Part shown: positions 47,856-56,705 of the stretch, one piece after another
Numbering within the stretch: position 1 is the first letter of the stretch
How the letters are laid out: each line of letters opens with the position of its first letter
Assembly (NCBI RefSeq): GCF_004924335.1
Contig: NZ_CP024633.1
Coordinates: forward strand, 1,612,001-1,676,000
Direction of reading: 5' to 3'
Source: Mycobacteroides salmoniphilum
Lineage (GTDB): Bacteria > Actinomycetota > Actinomycetes > Mycobacteriales > Mycobacteriaceae
Length of the DNA stretch: 64,000 nucleotides
The notes under the pieces: generated by a model
Database searches by the model: none
Told to the model about the DNA's origin: nothing
The model's input: the letters and a program-made list of their open reading frames with translations, nothing else
Program-made: the position numbers and the translations under genes

Positions 47856-48413
47856 ATGCGTATTGCGGCGCTGTTCATCGCGCTGGCGGCCATCTGTGCC
47901 GCGGCGGTGGCGGGTTGCACCGTGACCACCGGAGGGCGGGCGTCGGCGCCCAGTGAATCGGTGTCGGAATACCGCACGTACGTCTCACAGTCCCTCGAGA
48001 CGTCGCGCACCGAGGAGTCCAAGCGCCAGGAGACGTCCCGGGCGCAGGCGATAGCCGATGCGTGTGAGACCTTCGCGATGACATCGAACGCGGCCGTTTC
48101 CGCCGGTAATGACCTGATCTCCGTGATGAACGACGAGGGCGGTTACGGGTCGAGCGCGGAGTCCAAGGTGGGGCCGGTCGTCAATGCCCTCAACACCAGC
48201 GCCGGGCAAATCGACTCCGCCAAGGCGAGCGCTCAGACCGACGAGCTGCGCGACGCGTTCACGCAGTACGCCGAGCAGTCGCGAAAACTGGCCGGGGCGT
48301 TCGATAATCGGCTGAGTGGCAGCACTCTCAACTCGGTGGTCCGTACTTTCAACGATGCGCGGGAGCGTGCGGGGAAGATCTGCGAGCCGCTTCTCCAGAC
48401 AAAAGGTCGATAG
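47856..48413 (+). CDS. Putative lipoprotein (Rv2240c-like position)
   Basis: A 185-residue exported protein with lipobox VAGC (Cys ~21) and an all-helical mature part (YRTYVSQSLETSRTEESKRQETSRAQAIADACETF, LRDAFTQYAEQSRKLAGAFDNRLSG). There are no catalytic motifs. It is divergent from aceE and heads a rightward group with DUF3052 and ahpE, as in M. tuberculosis. Confidence 0.82.
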   Translation: MRIAALFIALAAICAAAVAGCTVTTGGRASAPSESVSEYRTYVSQSLETSRTEESKRQETSRAQAIADACETFAMTSNAAVSAGNDLISVMNDEGGYGSSAESKVGPVVNALNTSAGQIDSAKASAQTDELRDAFTQYAEQSRKLAGAFDNRLSGSTLNSVVRTFNDARERAGKICEPLLQTKGR

Positions 48414-48504
48414 TGCCTGACGAGGATTGCCGGTGGCATGCGACGATGTGAGCATTCATCCCAAGTGCGAAAGCACGCATCTGTGAACAAGGAGGGGCCG
48501 AACG

Positions 48505-48930
48505 GTGGTCGCGGCGGCTGACGCCTCGAACTACGCCCACAAGCTGGGCGTCCAGCGAGATCAGCTTGTGCAGGAGCTGGGCTGGGATGAGGACACGGAC
48601 GACAATATCCGGGCCGATGTCGAGGACGCGTGCGGTTCGGAGCTTCTCGACGAGAGCTCCGACGACGTCGTCGATGTGGTCTTACTGTGGTGGCGCGATG
48701 ACGACGGCGACCTGGTCGACGCGTTGATGGACGCCATCACTCCACTTGCTGAGGACGGCGTGATCTGGGTGTTGACACCCAAGACCGGCTTGCCGGGCCA
48801 TGTGCAACCCTCGGAAATCGCCGAATCGGCGCCGACCGCGGGCCTGGTGCAGACCTCGTCGGTCAACCTGGGGGACTGGAGCGCGACGCGTTTGGTGCAG
48901 CCCAAGACCTCACGCGGCGGGCGGCGCTAA
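48505..48930 (+). CDS. DUF3052-family protein
   Basis: A 141-residue acidic protein starting at GTG 48505 (AAGGAGG upstream). ASNYAHKLGVQRDQLVQELGWDEDTDDNIRADVED is the family start; VVLLWWRDDDGDLVDALMDA and WVLTPKTGLPGHVQPSEIAESA complete it. The family is conserved in actinobacteria next to ahpE or aceE and has no known function. Its stop shares one base with the ahpE start (TAATG), so the two are coupled. Confidence 0.9.
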   Translation: MVAAADASNYAHKLGVQRDQLVQELGWDEDTDDNIRADVEDACGSELLDESSDDVVDVVLLWWRDDDGDLVDALMDAITPLAEDGVIWVLTPKTGLPGHVQPSEIAESAPTAGLVQTSSVNLGDWSATRLVQPKTSRGGRR

Positions 48931-49391
48931 TGCTGCCCGTGGGCACCGTCGCGCCCGATTTCACCCTGCGTAACCAGAACAACCAGCTCGTCAGCCTGAG
49001 CGATTTCCGCGGCAAGAAGGCCGCGCTGCTGGTGTTCTTCCCGCTGGCGTTCACCGGAGTCTGTCAGGGCGAGCTGGACCATGTGCGCGACCACATCGGG
49101 GACTTCGAGAACGACGACGTGCAGATCATCGGGCTGTCGGTGAGTGCCGGGCCGATCCACAAGATCTGGTCGAGCTACAGCGGCTTCACCTTCCCGATCC
49201 TGTCCGACTTCTGGCCGCACGGGGCTGTTGCCGAGGCGTACGGGGTGCTCAACGAGAAGGCCGGCTATCCGAACCGCGGAACTTTCGTGGTGGACGCCGA
49301 CGGAATCATCCGATTCGCCGAGATGCTGGATCCCGGGCAAGCCCGTGACCAGGGAGGTTGGGTAGAAGCGCTCGCCGCGCTACATTCGTGA
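48930..49391 (+). CDS. ahpE: One-cysteine peroxiredoxin AhpE
   Basis: A 153-residue peroxiredoxin. FFPLAFTGVCQGELDHVRDH holds peroxidatic Cys45 in the PxxxTxxC motif; FPILSDFWPHGAVAEAYGV and NRGTFVVDADGIIRFAEM complete the fold, and no resolving Cys is seen. It reduces peroxides, including lipid peroxides and peroxynitrite, using mycoredoxin/mycothiol. Closely like the M. tuberculosis enzyme. Confidence 0.95.
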   Translation: MLPVGTVAPDFTLRNQNNQLVSLSDFRGKKAALLVFFPLAFTGVCQGELDHVRDHIGDFENDDVQIIGLSVSAGPIHKIWSSYSGFTFPILSDFWPHGAVAEAYGVLNEKAGYPNRGTFVVDADGIIRFAEMLDPGQARDQGGWVEALAALHS

Positions 49392-49422
49392 GCTGATTCC
49401 CACGTCGGTGACGACGTGGACC

Positions 49423-49497
49423 GGGCGTGTAGCTCAGTGGTAGAGCTCTGGTTTTACACACCAGCGGTCGGGGGTTCGAAACCCTCCGCGCCCACCA
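49423..49497 (+). tRNA. tRNA-Val (UAC anticodon)
   Basis: The seven-base acceptor stem GGGCGTG pairs with CGCGCCC (one G-U), the D arm is AGCTCAGTGGTAGAGCT, the anticodon arm CTGGT-TTTACAC-ACCAG gives anticodon TAC, and the T arm is GGGGG-TTCGAAA-CCCTC. The discriminator A and encoded CCA end at 49497. The 3' end is where the accessory region begins. Confidence 0.93.
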
Positions 49498-49699
49498 ACA
49501 TTGTGCAGGCCAGCCCTATATTGGGCGGTCGTCGCGGGTCGGGTCTGGTGCCCGATAGAGGGGCAAGTTGCCAATCGCGTGTGATCCGCGCGGGGTAGGC
49601 GCTGTAGATGTAGGCGCTTCAAACATTCGGCGCGGTGAGGTCAATTTGTCCCGCGCGATAGATACGCTCAACCACTCAGTCTTTGGAAGGGTTAGGCGA

Positions 49700-50388
49700 A
49701 TGCAGCCGACCCAAGACCACCTGGGTATGGATCCGGTCCAGGAGTGCCGCCCTCGATCTTGGCATCCTTGGCATCCTTGGCATCCTTGGCACCGTACCGG
49801 GCTCGGGGGGATCGGTGCGCGGCCCGGAGAGGTCCTTCTTCTCCTTGTCCAGCCGGTCCTTGGCGTCATCCTGGGTGACTTGCGATCGCCGTCATCAAGC
49901 ATGTGCACCGTGCCGTCGCGGCCCGGGTGTCGAGCTTAATACCTTCTAACTCAGTGGCTTTGGTGGCCAGATCTTCGCCCACTTTCGTATCGGCTGCGAC
50001 CAGGGCACCTGCGCGCCAGCGGATGAACGCGGCATGCTCCTTGGCGGCCTTCGCGCGCTGGCCTGTGCATCCTCGCCCGATGACGAGCTGGCGTCGGTGA
50101 TAGACAGGTCATCGGCCACAGTGAAGCCCTTGCCCTCCGCATCAGCGATGGACTCAGGGCTTTGCGTTGTGCACCTCGAACGTCCTCGGCGCCCCTGGTT
50201 GCGGTGTCGGCAGCCTTCCGGAGCGCTTCGCTTTGCCTGCGCACCACCGACAGATCGGCGGTCACCCGATCCCACGCGGCGTCCTTGGCCGCACCTTTCC
50301 ACTCGGTGCCACCGGGGGCCGCGATGTTCGCCTGGTGACATGGGCGGTTAGCTAGCAGCAAATACTTTGGTCGTATGATCGTCGCCAT
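49700..50388 (-). pseudogene. Decayed WXG-type (ESX-substrate-like) secreted protein gene
   Basis: Three leftward frames hold consecutive parts of one protein. Frame A (from 50388) reads GTEWKGAAKDAAWDRVTADLS and RKAADTATRGAEDVRGAQR; frame B, from about 50165, reads SIADAEGKGFTVADDLSITD; frame C, from about 50055, reads QRAKAAKEHAAFIRWRAGAL and DTKVGEDLATKATELEGIKL. The WKG turn, helical heptads and GFTVADD segment are those of the N-terminal domain of mycobacterial WXG100-like hydrolases and toxin-type ESX substrates. At least two frameshifts, a missing start region and a lost C-terminal domain mark it as dead. Confidence 0.6.
49758..49791. repeat. Nine-base tandem repeat in the decayed gene
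   Basis: CTTGGCATC occurs three times in a row from 49758, followed by a partial fourth copy. It lies in the region that would have coded the C-terminal part of the decayed WXG-type protein. Confidence 0.75.
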
Positions 50389-51211
50389 GGCTGACGGGTC
50401 CAGCTGCCAGCGCCGCTGGCGGGGTGTTCAGGCAGCTGCGGTGATCGCAGCGGCGACTGTCATTGGATGTCACACAGATGCGCCGCCAGCGGAGGCTGAC
50501 CCGTTGCCGTCATGTGATCGGATCAGCACCTGGGATGAGGGCGATCAGAAGGATTGCCAGTTGACATCCAGCGACCGTGTGGGGCTGTTTTTCCAAGGAC
50601 GGACGATCCAGAAAAATACTGGGGCACAACGTTTTGGCGATCCAATGGGGTATGAGGTCGATGTCCGTGTGATATCGCCGAGCGGGCGAGAGCAGCAGGT
50701 GATTGCCGAACCGGCATCCAGGCCATGCGGCAATGGGTTCTTCTTGCGTGACCTTGATGGTGATGGTCGAGACGAGCTGCTGACCATCACTGGCTGCGGC
50801 GGCACAGGTGGCGAGAACTTGGCAATCTGGCGAGCAACGGGGGATTCGACCCAGTTCGTACGTGCCGGGGAGACGTTCGGGTTTTTGAAATTTTGGCGTA
50901 CCTCTGACGGTTTTTTCGCGCAGTATGCGCATTCGAGCGCCGCTTCTGGTGTGGTGTCGCTCTACGAGTTCGTTGATGATCGGCTGGTGCAAGCCGGCGC
51001 CCTTGAGGTCGCGGTGGCAAGTTTCGATGACCCGTATGTGACTCACTCGTGGATAGTGACCGGCAACACCAAATGTGCGTTGAGCCGTGAGGGCCGCCCG
51101 CCCAAGACGTTGGCAGCTGGTGATGAGCGGCTGAAGGCTCATGGGATCGATCCGGCTACCGCCGGACAGCATCTGTGCGCCGCGTTGGGCGACTATTACG
51201 CGAAAAAGTAG
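50387..51211 (+). CDS. Putative lipoprotein with FG-GAP/EF-type repeat
   Basis: A 274-residue exported protein starting MADGSSCQRRWRGVQAAAV. A lipobox-like VIGC follows a hydrophobic stretch, then a beta-rich body with one calcium-type DLDGDGRDEL loop, as in FG-GAP/VCBS repeat proteins. ATG 50375 gives four more residues. The product is unknown. It is divergent from the decayed WXG-type gene and overlaps its presumed start. Confidence 0.68.
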   Translation: MADGSSCQRRWRGVQAAAVIAAATVIGCHTDAPPAEADPLPSCDRISTWDEGDQKDCQLTSSDRVGLFFQGRTIQKNTGAQRFGDPMGYEVDVRVISPSGREQQVIAEPASRPCGNGFFLRDLDGDGRDELLTITGCGGTGGENLAIWRATGDSTQFVRAGETFGFLKFWRTSDGFFAQYAHSSAASGVVSLYEFVDDRLVQAGALEVAVASFDDPYVTHSWIVTGNTKCALSREGRPPKTLAAGDERLKAHGIDPATAGQHLCAALGDYYAKK

Positions 51212-51224
51212 GCACCTGCCTCAA

Positions 51225-51833
51225 ATGGATCGGATTATCATGACTACGCGAGTCTCATTACTGCATAGGATGATTGACGCGTTTCGCGCGGCCTTCCGCG
51301 TTCGGGAGGTCTCGCTCCATCTGGTGGCAACCAGGCCCCAGCGTTGGGCGCTCGGACTAACCGGGGTACTTCCGGTGCCGCTATGGTCGCAGTCATTTGG
51401 CTTCATCGCGGCTTTCGTGACAGCGTTGGGGTGTTTTGGGGTTTGCGCACCGCCAGCGCTGGCCGATACTTATGGCGTCAGGCACTTCGCCACGCCGTCG
51501 GGCAATATCTCCTGCATTATCGACAACGAATGGCCAAAGCCTTCCGTGCGGTGCGACCTCAATGAGGCCGGATTCACCCCGCCGCCAAGGCCGTCCACAG
51601 ATTGTCATGGCGTCTGGGGGCGAAGTGTAACGATGACTATCGGCGAGAACCCTGCATTCCATTGCATCTCAGACTGGGCAGGTGGCGAGAACTTGTTCGT
51701 GCTGAAGTACGGCGACGACACGAAGGTGGGCCCATTCCAATGCTCGAGCCGAGTCGACGGCATCACCTGTGTCGACACCACCACCGGCCGCGGGTTCCGA
51801 CTCGCACGGCAATCCTACGAATTCCTGCGTTGA
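51225..51833 (+). CDS. Secreted DUF6636-like protein
   Basis: A 202-residue protein with a long N-terminal region and a hydrophobic segment (FIAAFVTALGCFGVCAPPALA) acting as signal or anchor. The mature part, RHFATPSGNISCIIDNEWPKPSVRCDLNEAGF, with six cysteines (CHGVWG, HCISDW, QCSSRV, CVDTTTG), is that of DUF6636-type mycobacterial secreted proteins. Start at ATG 51225 or 51240. Function unknown. Confidence 0.68.
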   Translation: MDRIIMTTRVSLLHRMIDAFRAAFRVREVSLHLVATRPQRWALGLTGVLPVPLWSQSFGFIAAFVTALGCFGVCAPPALADTYGVRHFATPSGNISCIIDNEWPKPSVRCDLNEAGFTPPPRPSTDCHGVWGRSVTMTIGENPAFHCISDWAGGENLFVLKYGDDTKVGPFQCSSRVDGITCVDTTTGRGFRLARQSYEFLR

Positions 51834-51882
51834 CAAGGCCAAATTCGTCCACTGCTTGAACAGCGAGAACGGCTATCGCCCG

Positions 51883-52269
51883 CTAGCCTGCGTGGGTCCG
51901 GGCCTTGCGGCGGATGTATTCGCGTCGGGCCCAGGCGATGGCGATTGCCCATCCGGCGATACCCAAAGCCGTTGCCGCCACAGCCATGATCCGGTTGTAG
52001 GTGCTCTGACGATGTATGTCGTATCCGCTGCTGGGCATGTGATCCGGGGAACCAGTGAGCAGTTGTTCTTTGGTTCTTCCGTAGTGGTTGCAGCGATCCC
52101 ACTGGCTCATGGGTTTGTGATCGCAAGTCGCTGGGTGGAGGTACGTGGTGGGTGCGATTGCCAGAAAGAGTGTGCACATAGGTACTGCGATCACAAGGCG
52201 CCAGTCCGCGTAAGGGTTCTTCGACAGGAACGGACGCCGCCTGCTGTCTTCGGAATGTTTGCCAGCCAT
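51883..52269 (-). CDS. Small two-helix membrane protein
   Basis: A 128-residue protein, MAGKHSEDSRRRPFLSKNPYADW, with two hydrophobic segments (LVIAVPMCTLFLAIAPTTYL and IMAVAATALGIAGWAIAIAWA) enclosing a soluble loop with Cys residues (HPATCDHKPMSQWDRCNHYG). It lies seven bases after the gene at 52277, so the two form a unit. Family not recognised; shape fits a small immunity-type membrane protein. Confidence 0.6.
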   Translation of the reverse strand: MAGKHSEDSRRRPFLSKNPYADWRLVIAVPMCTLFLAIAPTTYLHPATCDHKPMSQWDRCNHYGRTKEQLLTGSPDHMPSSGYDIHRQSTYNRIMAVAATALGIAGWAIAIAWARREYIRRKARTHAG

Positions 52270-52276
52270 GGCCGGG

Positions 52277-52945
52277 CTATCTGGGCCCAGGCAGGTACGG
52301 GTACGGATTCCCGTACGGGTGCTGCGGTGGTGGTTTGCGTCGCCGTGACGCGGTGATGGCGACCACGATGGTTCCCGCTCCGACGAGCGTGATGCCGCCG
52401 ATGGGGCCCGCGAAAGCCGCTGTGATGGCGCCGTTGCCTGCGCGGGGCCCAAGTCCGTAGGTGATGTCTGAGTACCCGGCGCAGCTAACGGTGTAGGTGC
52501 CTGCCTGGTGGGCGCTCACCACGTAGAGGGCATGCCATTGGTTGATACTCATGGAGCCGTTGTAGCGGCTGACGGTGGCGTCGTTGTTGTTCTCGTCGCG
52601 GGCCACGCAGCGTGTGTTTTGGGTCAGCTTCGGTACGGGTTCGACATCGGCGACGTAGATGATCATCGAGTCGCCTGATGCGAATTGTGCAGTGGCAGAG
52701 CCGTTTGCGTTGAACTGGCTGGTGGGTCCTTTGAGGGCGTAGACCAGCCCTGCGACGAATAGGCTAATGCCACCGATCAGGCCGGTCGCTATCAGTGCCG
52801 CGCCGATGGCGTACCAATAGCGCGGCATCTGCCGGTGCGGTGCAGCGGGAGCAGGTGCCGGCCACTGCGGAGGCGGTGGTGGCGGGCCCCAGGGATACGC
52901 GCCGGGTTGCGTGGGCGAAGCACCGTCAGGATTGTCGTCTTGCAT
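52277..52945 (-). CDS. Proline-rich-start membrane protein
   Basis: A 222-residue protein with a Pro-rich cytoplasmic start (YPWGPPPPPPQWPAPAPAAP), a first helix YAIGAALIATGLIGGISLFVAGLVYA, an outer domain with Cys pair (NTRCVARDENNNDATV, YTVSCAGYSDIT), and a second helix ITLVGAGTIVVAITA. It resembles small mycobacterial sensor or lipid-associated membrane proteins. A CTGTCAGTTATC element lies upstream. Unknown function. Confidence 0.65.
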   Translation of the reverse strand: MQDDNPDGASPTQPGAYPWGPPPPPPQWPAPAPAAPHRQMPRYWYAIGAALIATGLIGGISLFVAGLVYALKGPTSQFNANGSATAQFASGDSMIIYVADVEPVPKLTQNTRCVARDENNNDATVSRYNGSMSINQWHALYVVSAHQAGTYTVSCAGYSDITYGLGPRAGNGAITAAFAGPIGGITLVGAGTIVVAITASRRRKPPPQHPYGNPYPYLPGPR

Positions 52946-52990
52946 CCTGTAACCCCCGATTGCATTGCACCTGTTCAGAACGAATACGAG

Positions 52991-53002
52991 GATAACTGAC
53001 AG
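52991..53002 (-). promoter_or_regulatory. Shared promoter element, copy 1
   Basis: CTGTCAGTTATC on the gene strand lies about 45 bases before the start of 52277-52945. The same 12 bases occur upstream of 55602-56246. TTATC may be part of a -10 region. Confidence 0.4.
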
Positions 53003-53051
53003 TCGGGGCGGATTGCGAGGGCCTGCATGACTTCGGCGCTATCGTGGGCTC

Positions 53052-53594
53052 GTGAAAAGCGGGCCTGTCATCGCATGGATACTGCGCATCGTTGATGCGG
53101 GATTTGTCATTGCGGTGGGATTCCTGTGTTGGACGCTGGTGTGGTGTGACAGCCCGTTTGAGCGCGTGAGCTGGCTTGGGGTGCTGGCATTCCTGGCTGG
53201 ACCCCCGCTATTATTAATTGCCGCAGTGTATTTCGGTATCACTGCCTTGCGCGAGCGGCATGTGGCGGTACCGCTGGTTGTGATCGCATTGCTGGTGGGT
53301 TCGTCGGTGATCGTGATCGGCACGGGGGTTCTGCAGAAAATACGTTGGGCCCAAGCCAGGCCCGAGATACTGGCTGTGGCTGAGCATCCACCGGGCCCGG
53401 GTGAAACACAGCATCGTTGGCTGGGTACGTACGCGGCCAGTATCTATGGGCACAGGGACGGCACGGTGCTGGTCGTGTTCGGGGGCAGCTGGGACGGGCT
53501 GCTGTACGTGCCGCCGGGGCTGCCGGAACCGGAGCGCAAGAAGTACGCCGGTCGCGAAGTCATGCCGCATTGGCTCTGCTACGACACAGACTAA
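53052..53594 (+). CDS. Membrane protein, ancestor of the duplicated block
   Basis: A 180-residue protein with three hydrophobic segments (IAWILRIVDAGFVIAVGFLCW, WLGVLAFLAGPPLLLIAAVYFG, LVVIALLVGSSVIVIGTG) and a soluble tail, ASIYGHRDGTVLVVFGGSWDGLLY, ending VMPHWLCYDTD. The tail is copied in broken form at 62085-62225. A DUF805 gene follows, and the same neighbour follows the copy. Family not recognised. Confidence 0.65.
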   Translation: MKSGPVIAWILRIVDAGFVIAVGFLCWTLVWCDSPFERVSWLGVLAFLAGPPLLLIAAVYFGITALRERHVAVPLVVIALLVGSSVIVIGTGVLQKIRWAQARPEILAVAEHPPGPGETQHRWLGTYAASIYGHRDGTVLVVFGGSWDGLLYVPPGLPEPERKKYAGREVMPHWLCYDTD

Positions 53595-53831
53595 ACGCCG
53601 CAGCATTTCGGGCACCTACCGAGCTTTTGGACAGGAGTCGGCGGCCCGGATCGCGGGTGCGGGACCCGGCATTATGAGGTTGCTGGACATCGCTATAGTT
53701 GTTGGTTCTGGAGCTAGTTGAGGGGGTGGACGAGTTGCTTGCTGAATAGGGCGTCGATGCTTTGCGCCTGGAACTTAATCCGGCCCTTCAGTGGTCTGGA
53801 TCGAGAGTGTCGTGATGAGGGAGGAATCGGA

Positions 53832-54431
53832 ATGACATATGGACAACCGCCCTACGGTGGGCCATGGGGAGCAGAGCCTGGAGACGGTGACCGTCTCGGC
53901 TATGGGCGCGGGCAGCCGCAAGGCAACCCGCAGTATGCAGGTCAGTCCTACCCGCCACCGATGTATCCGGCGCCGGGTGGCGTTTGGCCGCAATCGAATC
54001 CAGGGGCTCGTGACCCGCGAGACCTGGCCCTACCGCTGTACGGCGCTACGTTCGGGCAGGCAGTGAACAGGTTCTTTCGCAGCTACGCGAAGTTTTCAGG
54101 GCGGGCCTCGCAGAGTGAGTACTGGTGGTCGGTACTCGCCTATGTCCTCGTCCTCGTGGCGTTGTTCGCACTGGCAATCATCTCGGCGAACGTCGCCGAT
54201 GGGGATACGGCCGCGGGCGTTTTCGGCATTGTGATCCTCTTGGTTGCGCTGGGGTTCGCTCTCCCGACGATCGCGGTGTCGGTGCGTCGCCTGCACGATG
54301 CGAACATGTCCGGTTGGTTGTACTTGCTGAACTTCATTCCGCTGGTCAACTACGTCGTGTGGATCGTGATCGGCCTACTGAGCACGAACCCCCTCGGCGC
54401 CCGCTACGACAACCCCTCGATTTCGGGGTAA
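53832..54431 (+). CDS. DUF805-family membrane protein, copy 1
   Basis: A 199-residue protein with a Gly/Pro/Tyr-rich 65-residue start and a DUF805 domain (GATFGQAVNRFFRSYAKFSG RASQSEYWW, four helices, VSVRRLHDANMSGW). DUF805 proteins are small inner-membrane proteins (YhaH type) of unknown function. ATG 53832 follows GGAGGAAT. Its partner copy is at 62466, more than 50 percent alike by eye in the domain. Confidence 0.9.
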   Translation: MTYGQPPYGGPWGAEPGDGDRLGYGRGQPQGNPQYAGQSYPPPMYPAPGGVWPQSNPGARDPRDLALPLYGATFGQAVNRFFRSYAKFSGRASQSEYWWSVLAYVLVLVALFALAIISANVADGDTAAGVFGIVILLVALGFALPTIAVSVRRLHDANMSGWLYLLNFIPLVNYVVWIVIGLLSTNPLGARYDNPSISG

Positions 54432-54515
54432 CACGCTTCCTGGATTGTGAGGTCGGTTGCGCGACGAGCACATTTGTTTTTCATTGGGGATGGAACACGG
54501 CGAGGAACTAACCAC

Positions 54516-54962
54516 ATGCGCATCTCCCAAGCCGCTATCACCGCGGTCTGCTTCTCGATAGTTGCTGTGGCCAGTTCAGGTTGCCAGACCATTGGGCAAC
54601 TCTACGGCGATCTTCGTGGCACCAACCCCAACTGCATGCGGATCGCTGAATACACAGCCGATGTCCATGATAAGCGCGCTTTCGTGGGCGCGGCCGATAA
54701 CGTCTTTGTCGGCAAAGTCGAGACGTCGGACGGGCAGCACGTTGAAGGCAAGGACATCTACTCGCTCTTCACAGTCCGGGTGCTGAAGAACCTCAAAGGC
54801 CAACTCTTGGGCCAAGTCACCGTCAGTCAAGTCGGCAGTAATCTCAATGGCCGCGAATGCTTCCAAAATAGCGACGAAATACTCAGCACCGGAATGACCT
54901 ACCTCTTCGCGTCGTGCGGGGCAAGACTTACGGCAGTCCCATCGCGTCAGGATGAGGGTTGA
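54516..54962 (+). CDS. Putative lipoprotein
   Basis: A 148-residue protein starting MRISQAAITAVCF, with lipobox SSGC (VAVASSGCQTIGQLYG). The mature part, NCMRIAEYTADVHDKRAFVGAADNVFVGKVETSDG and VRVLKNLKGQLLGQVTVSQVGSNLNGREC, resembles the netrin-like (NTR/TIMP) fold also seen at 57207, with a cysteine near each end. Family not certain. Confidence 0.6.
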   Translation: MRISQAAITAVCFSIVAVASSGCQTIGQLYGDLRGTNPNCMRIAEYTADVHDKRAFVGAADNVFVGKVETSDGQHVEGKDIYSLFTVRVLKNLKGQLLGQVTVSQVGSNLNGRECFQNSDEILSTGMTYLFASCGARLTAVPSRQDEG

Positions 54963-55405
54963 TTGCTGGTACGGCCCCATCCCAGCAATCCAACAAGTAC
55001 CAGCCAGCAGGCCACCGCACTGAAGGCGAGCACCTTCTCTAATTCCAGGCTGGTATCGAGCAACTCGGGACTCCATCCGAGGATATTGATCAGAACGGAT
55101 TCCTCGCGGCTTTGGTCATCCACATCGACGATCACAACACCGAGTATCAGCATGATCAGCCAAAACGTCGCCTGGGCGATTGCCTGGGCGGAGGAAAGTC
55201 GCACCGGTCTTCGGGGCTGCGAGAACGCAAGGGCTGTCGAGGCAATTAACGCTACGACGAGAACTGGGACGATGAACACCAGCATGAGTAGCGCGATCCA
55301 GCCCAGCGTTGCGCCGAACACGCCACGGCCCACCCACACCCACAGCGCCGCCATTACATTGAACGGGATCATCAAATCGAACACTGCCCGGCGGAATTTG
55401 ATCAT
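54947..55405 (-). CDS. Small four-helix membrane protein
   Basis: A 152-residue protein, MIKFRRAVFDLMIPFNVMAA, with four hydrophobic helices (FGATLGWIALLMLVFIVPVLVVALIAS, TFWLIMLILGVVIV, VLAFSAVACWLVLVGLLGW). It ends in the last 16 bases of the lipoprotein gene (convergent). No family recognised; may be a membrane immunity or accessory protein. Confidence 0.6.
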   Translation of the reverse strand: MIKFRRAVFDLMIPFNVMAALWVWVGRGVFGATLGWIALLMLVFIVPVLVVALIASTALAFSQPRRPVRLSSAQAIAQATFWLIMLILGVVIVDVDDQSREESVLINILGWSPELLDTSLELEKVLAFSAVACWLVLVGLLGWGRTSNQPSS

Positions 55406-55601
55406 CTAGCAAACATTAACATCGGGGCAAGCCGCCAAGAGGGTCTCCTGCGCCAGCCACCTACCACCGGTATTGATGACCAACTGGTTCCTGGGGTGGA
55501 ACTGCGGTAAAGGCTGCGAAGCAACGTCTTTCGAAGCATACGGAATTGAGCGGGACGCTGACCGGACGGATTGCCACCAACCGGCCCTGGGACGTCGAGG
55601 A

Positions 55602-56246
55602 CTAGGCGTTGCGGGCATTGATGCGATCAACCTGGTTCTGGGCAAGGTCCTGCCACAGCGCAAGGTCAGCGGGCTCGTCCCCCGTGGGCTCCAATTCCAG
55701 GTAGCCGAGAATGCCGCCGGTGACGTACACAACTCCGGGAGTGGGCAGCTGTCCATCCTTCTTTATGGTGAAGATCTGGGCGACCTGTGCTTCGACTCCA
55801 CGCAGCCTCATAGGGCTGGGGCGGGCGCCATACTCACCGGGCCGAAGGCCCGTGTCCGGACAGCTCGCCAGGATGGGGCCCAAACTTGCGATGGCGGCGC
55901 GGCCCACCTGTGGATCATCGAGGCTAACCAGCACCGAATACGCGGTCGTACGCCGCGATCCGTCCGCAGCGATGCGACTGATATCGCCCCGGTAGGCGAC
56001 AGCATCCGTGGGCATCTTCGACACCGAATCGGCGATGGCGGCGCGGCACGCGGGATTCAACTCGTACTTGCCCAGCCCGCCGCCCAACTTGCTACCCGTT
56101 TCGTACACGTCGACGCTGTAGCCCGGCAGCCCATTCAGGACCAGGCTCGCTGTTGCCGTCGCGGCACTGGCCGATGGCAAGTGCCCAATGGTCACCAGTG
56201 CCCCCGCCGCAACCATGCTGATAGCTGTTTGCCCAAGATTCCGCAT
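55602..56246 (-). CDS. Secreted protein of unknown function
   Basis: A 214-residue protein with a signal peptide (MRNLGQTAISMVAAGALVTIGHLPSASA). The mature part holds GLPGYSVDVYETGSKLGGGLGKYELNPACRAAI, ILASCPDTGLRPG and ALWQDLAQNQVDRINARNA. Two cysteines probably pair. Similar secreted proteins occur in mycobacteria near sensor-kinase or immunity genes. ATG 56246 begins the signal. Function unknown. Confidence 0.65.
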   Translation of the reverse strand: MRNLGQTAISMVAAGALVTIGHLPSASAATATASLVLNGLPGYSVDVYETGSKLGGGLGKYELNPACRAAIADSVSKMPTDAVAYRGDISRIAADGSRRTTAYSVLVSLDDPQVGRAAIASLGPILASCPDTGLRPGEYGARPSPMRLRGVEAQVAQIFTIKKDGQLPTPGVVYVTGGILGYLELEPTGDEPADLALWQDLAQNQVDRINARNA

Positions 56247-56705
56247 AAGCCACCGCCCCCTAGTCTGTTTCCTGCAGAAACCACTCGATGATAACTGACA
56301 GCCGGTCTCAGTAGACGTCAGCGGACATTTCTGGCACATTGAAGAAAATTCGCCACGTTTCCATGGCGGGGTGAAATCCGGCGGTGGCCGCCACACGATC
56401 GCTACTTTGAGGAGCTGTGTTGTCATCTCGTTTGCCACAGAAGTAGGCCGGTGGGGTTGGTGCGACCACCCGCTGTGGATATCTATCAGAAGACGCAGGA
56501 GTTGCCCGAACGGTTCGATGATCAAACTTCTGCTTGAGCGTGGCTAATCGGAACACGAGCGAGTCAGGCAGCCAGCCAGATTCCAGCCAGGAAGTAGCCC
56601 TCGGCGTCGTGCCCGTAACCGCCGCAGGGCCGATAAGGCCGCTCAGTACGCCGAAATAGCCACCGACAGAAGAGGTAGCTGATTAAGAAGGTTGTCACAG
56701 CGGTC
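56247..56705. other. Non-coding stretch with promoter elements
   Basis: About 460 bases. The left end contains CTGTCAGTTATC (56290-56301 on the minus strand) upstream of the secreted protein gene. The rest shows no convincing coding frame or structured RNA; some may be gene debris, as adjacent genes are patchy. Confidence 0.4.
56290..56301 (-). promoter_or_regulatory. Shared promoter element, copy 2
   Basis: CTGTCAGTTATC on the gene strand, 43 bases before the ATG of 55602-56246; identical to copy 1 at 52991-53002. Confidence 0.4.

Noticed and set aside
49758..49791. Nine-base repeats as an integrase or origin iteron array
   Set aside because: Only three copies, inside decayed coding sequence, with no AT-rich zone or replication gene nearby.
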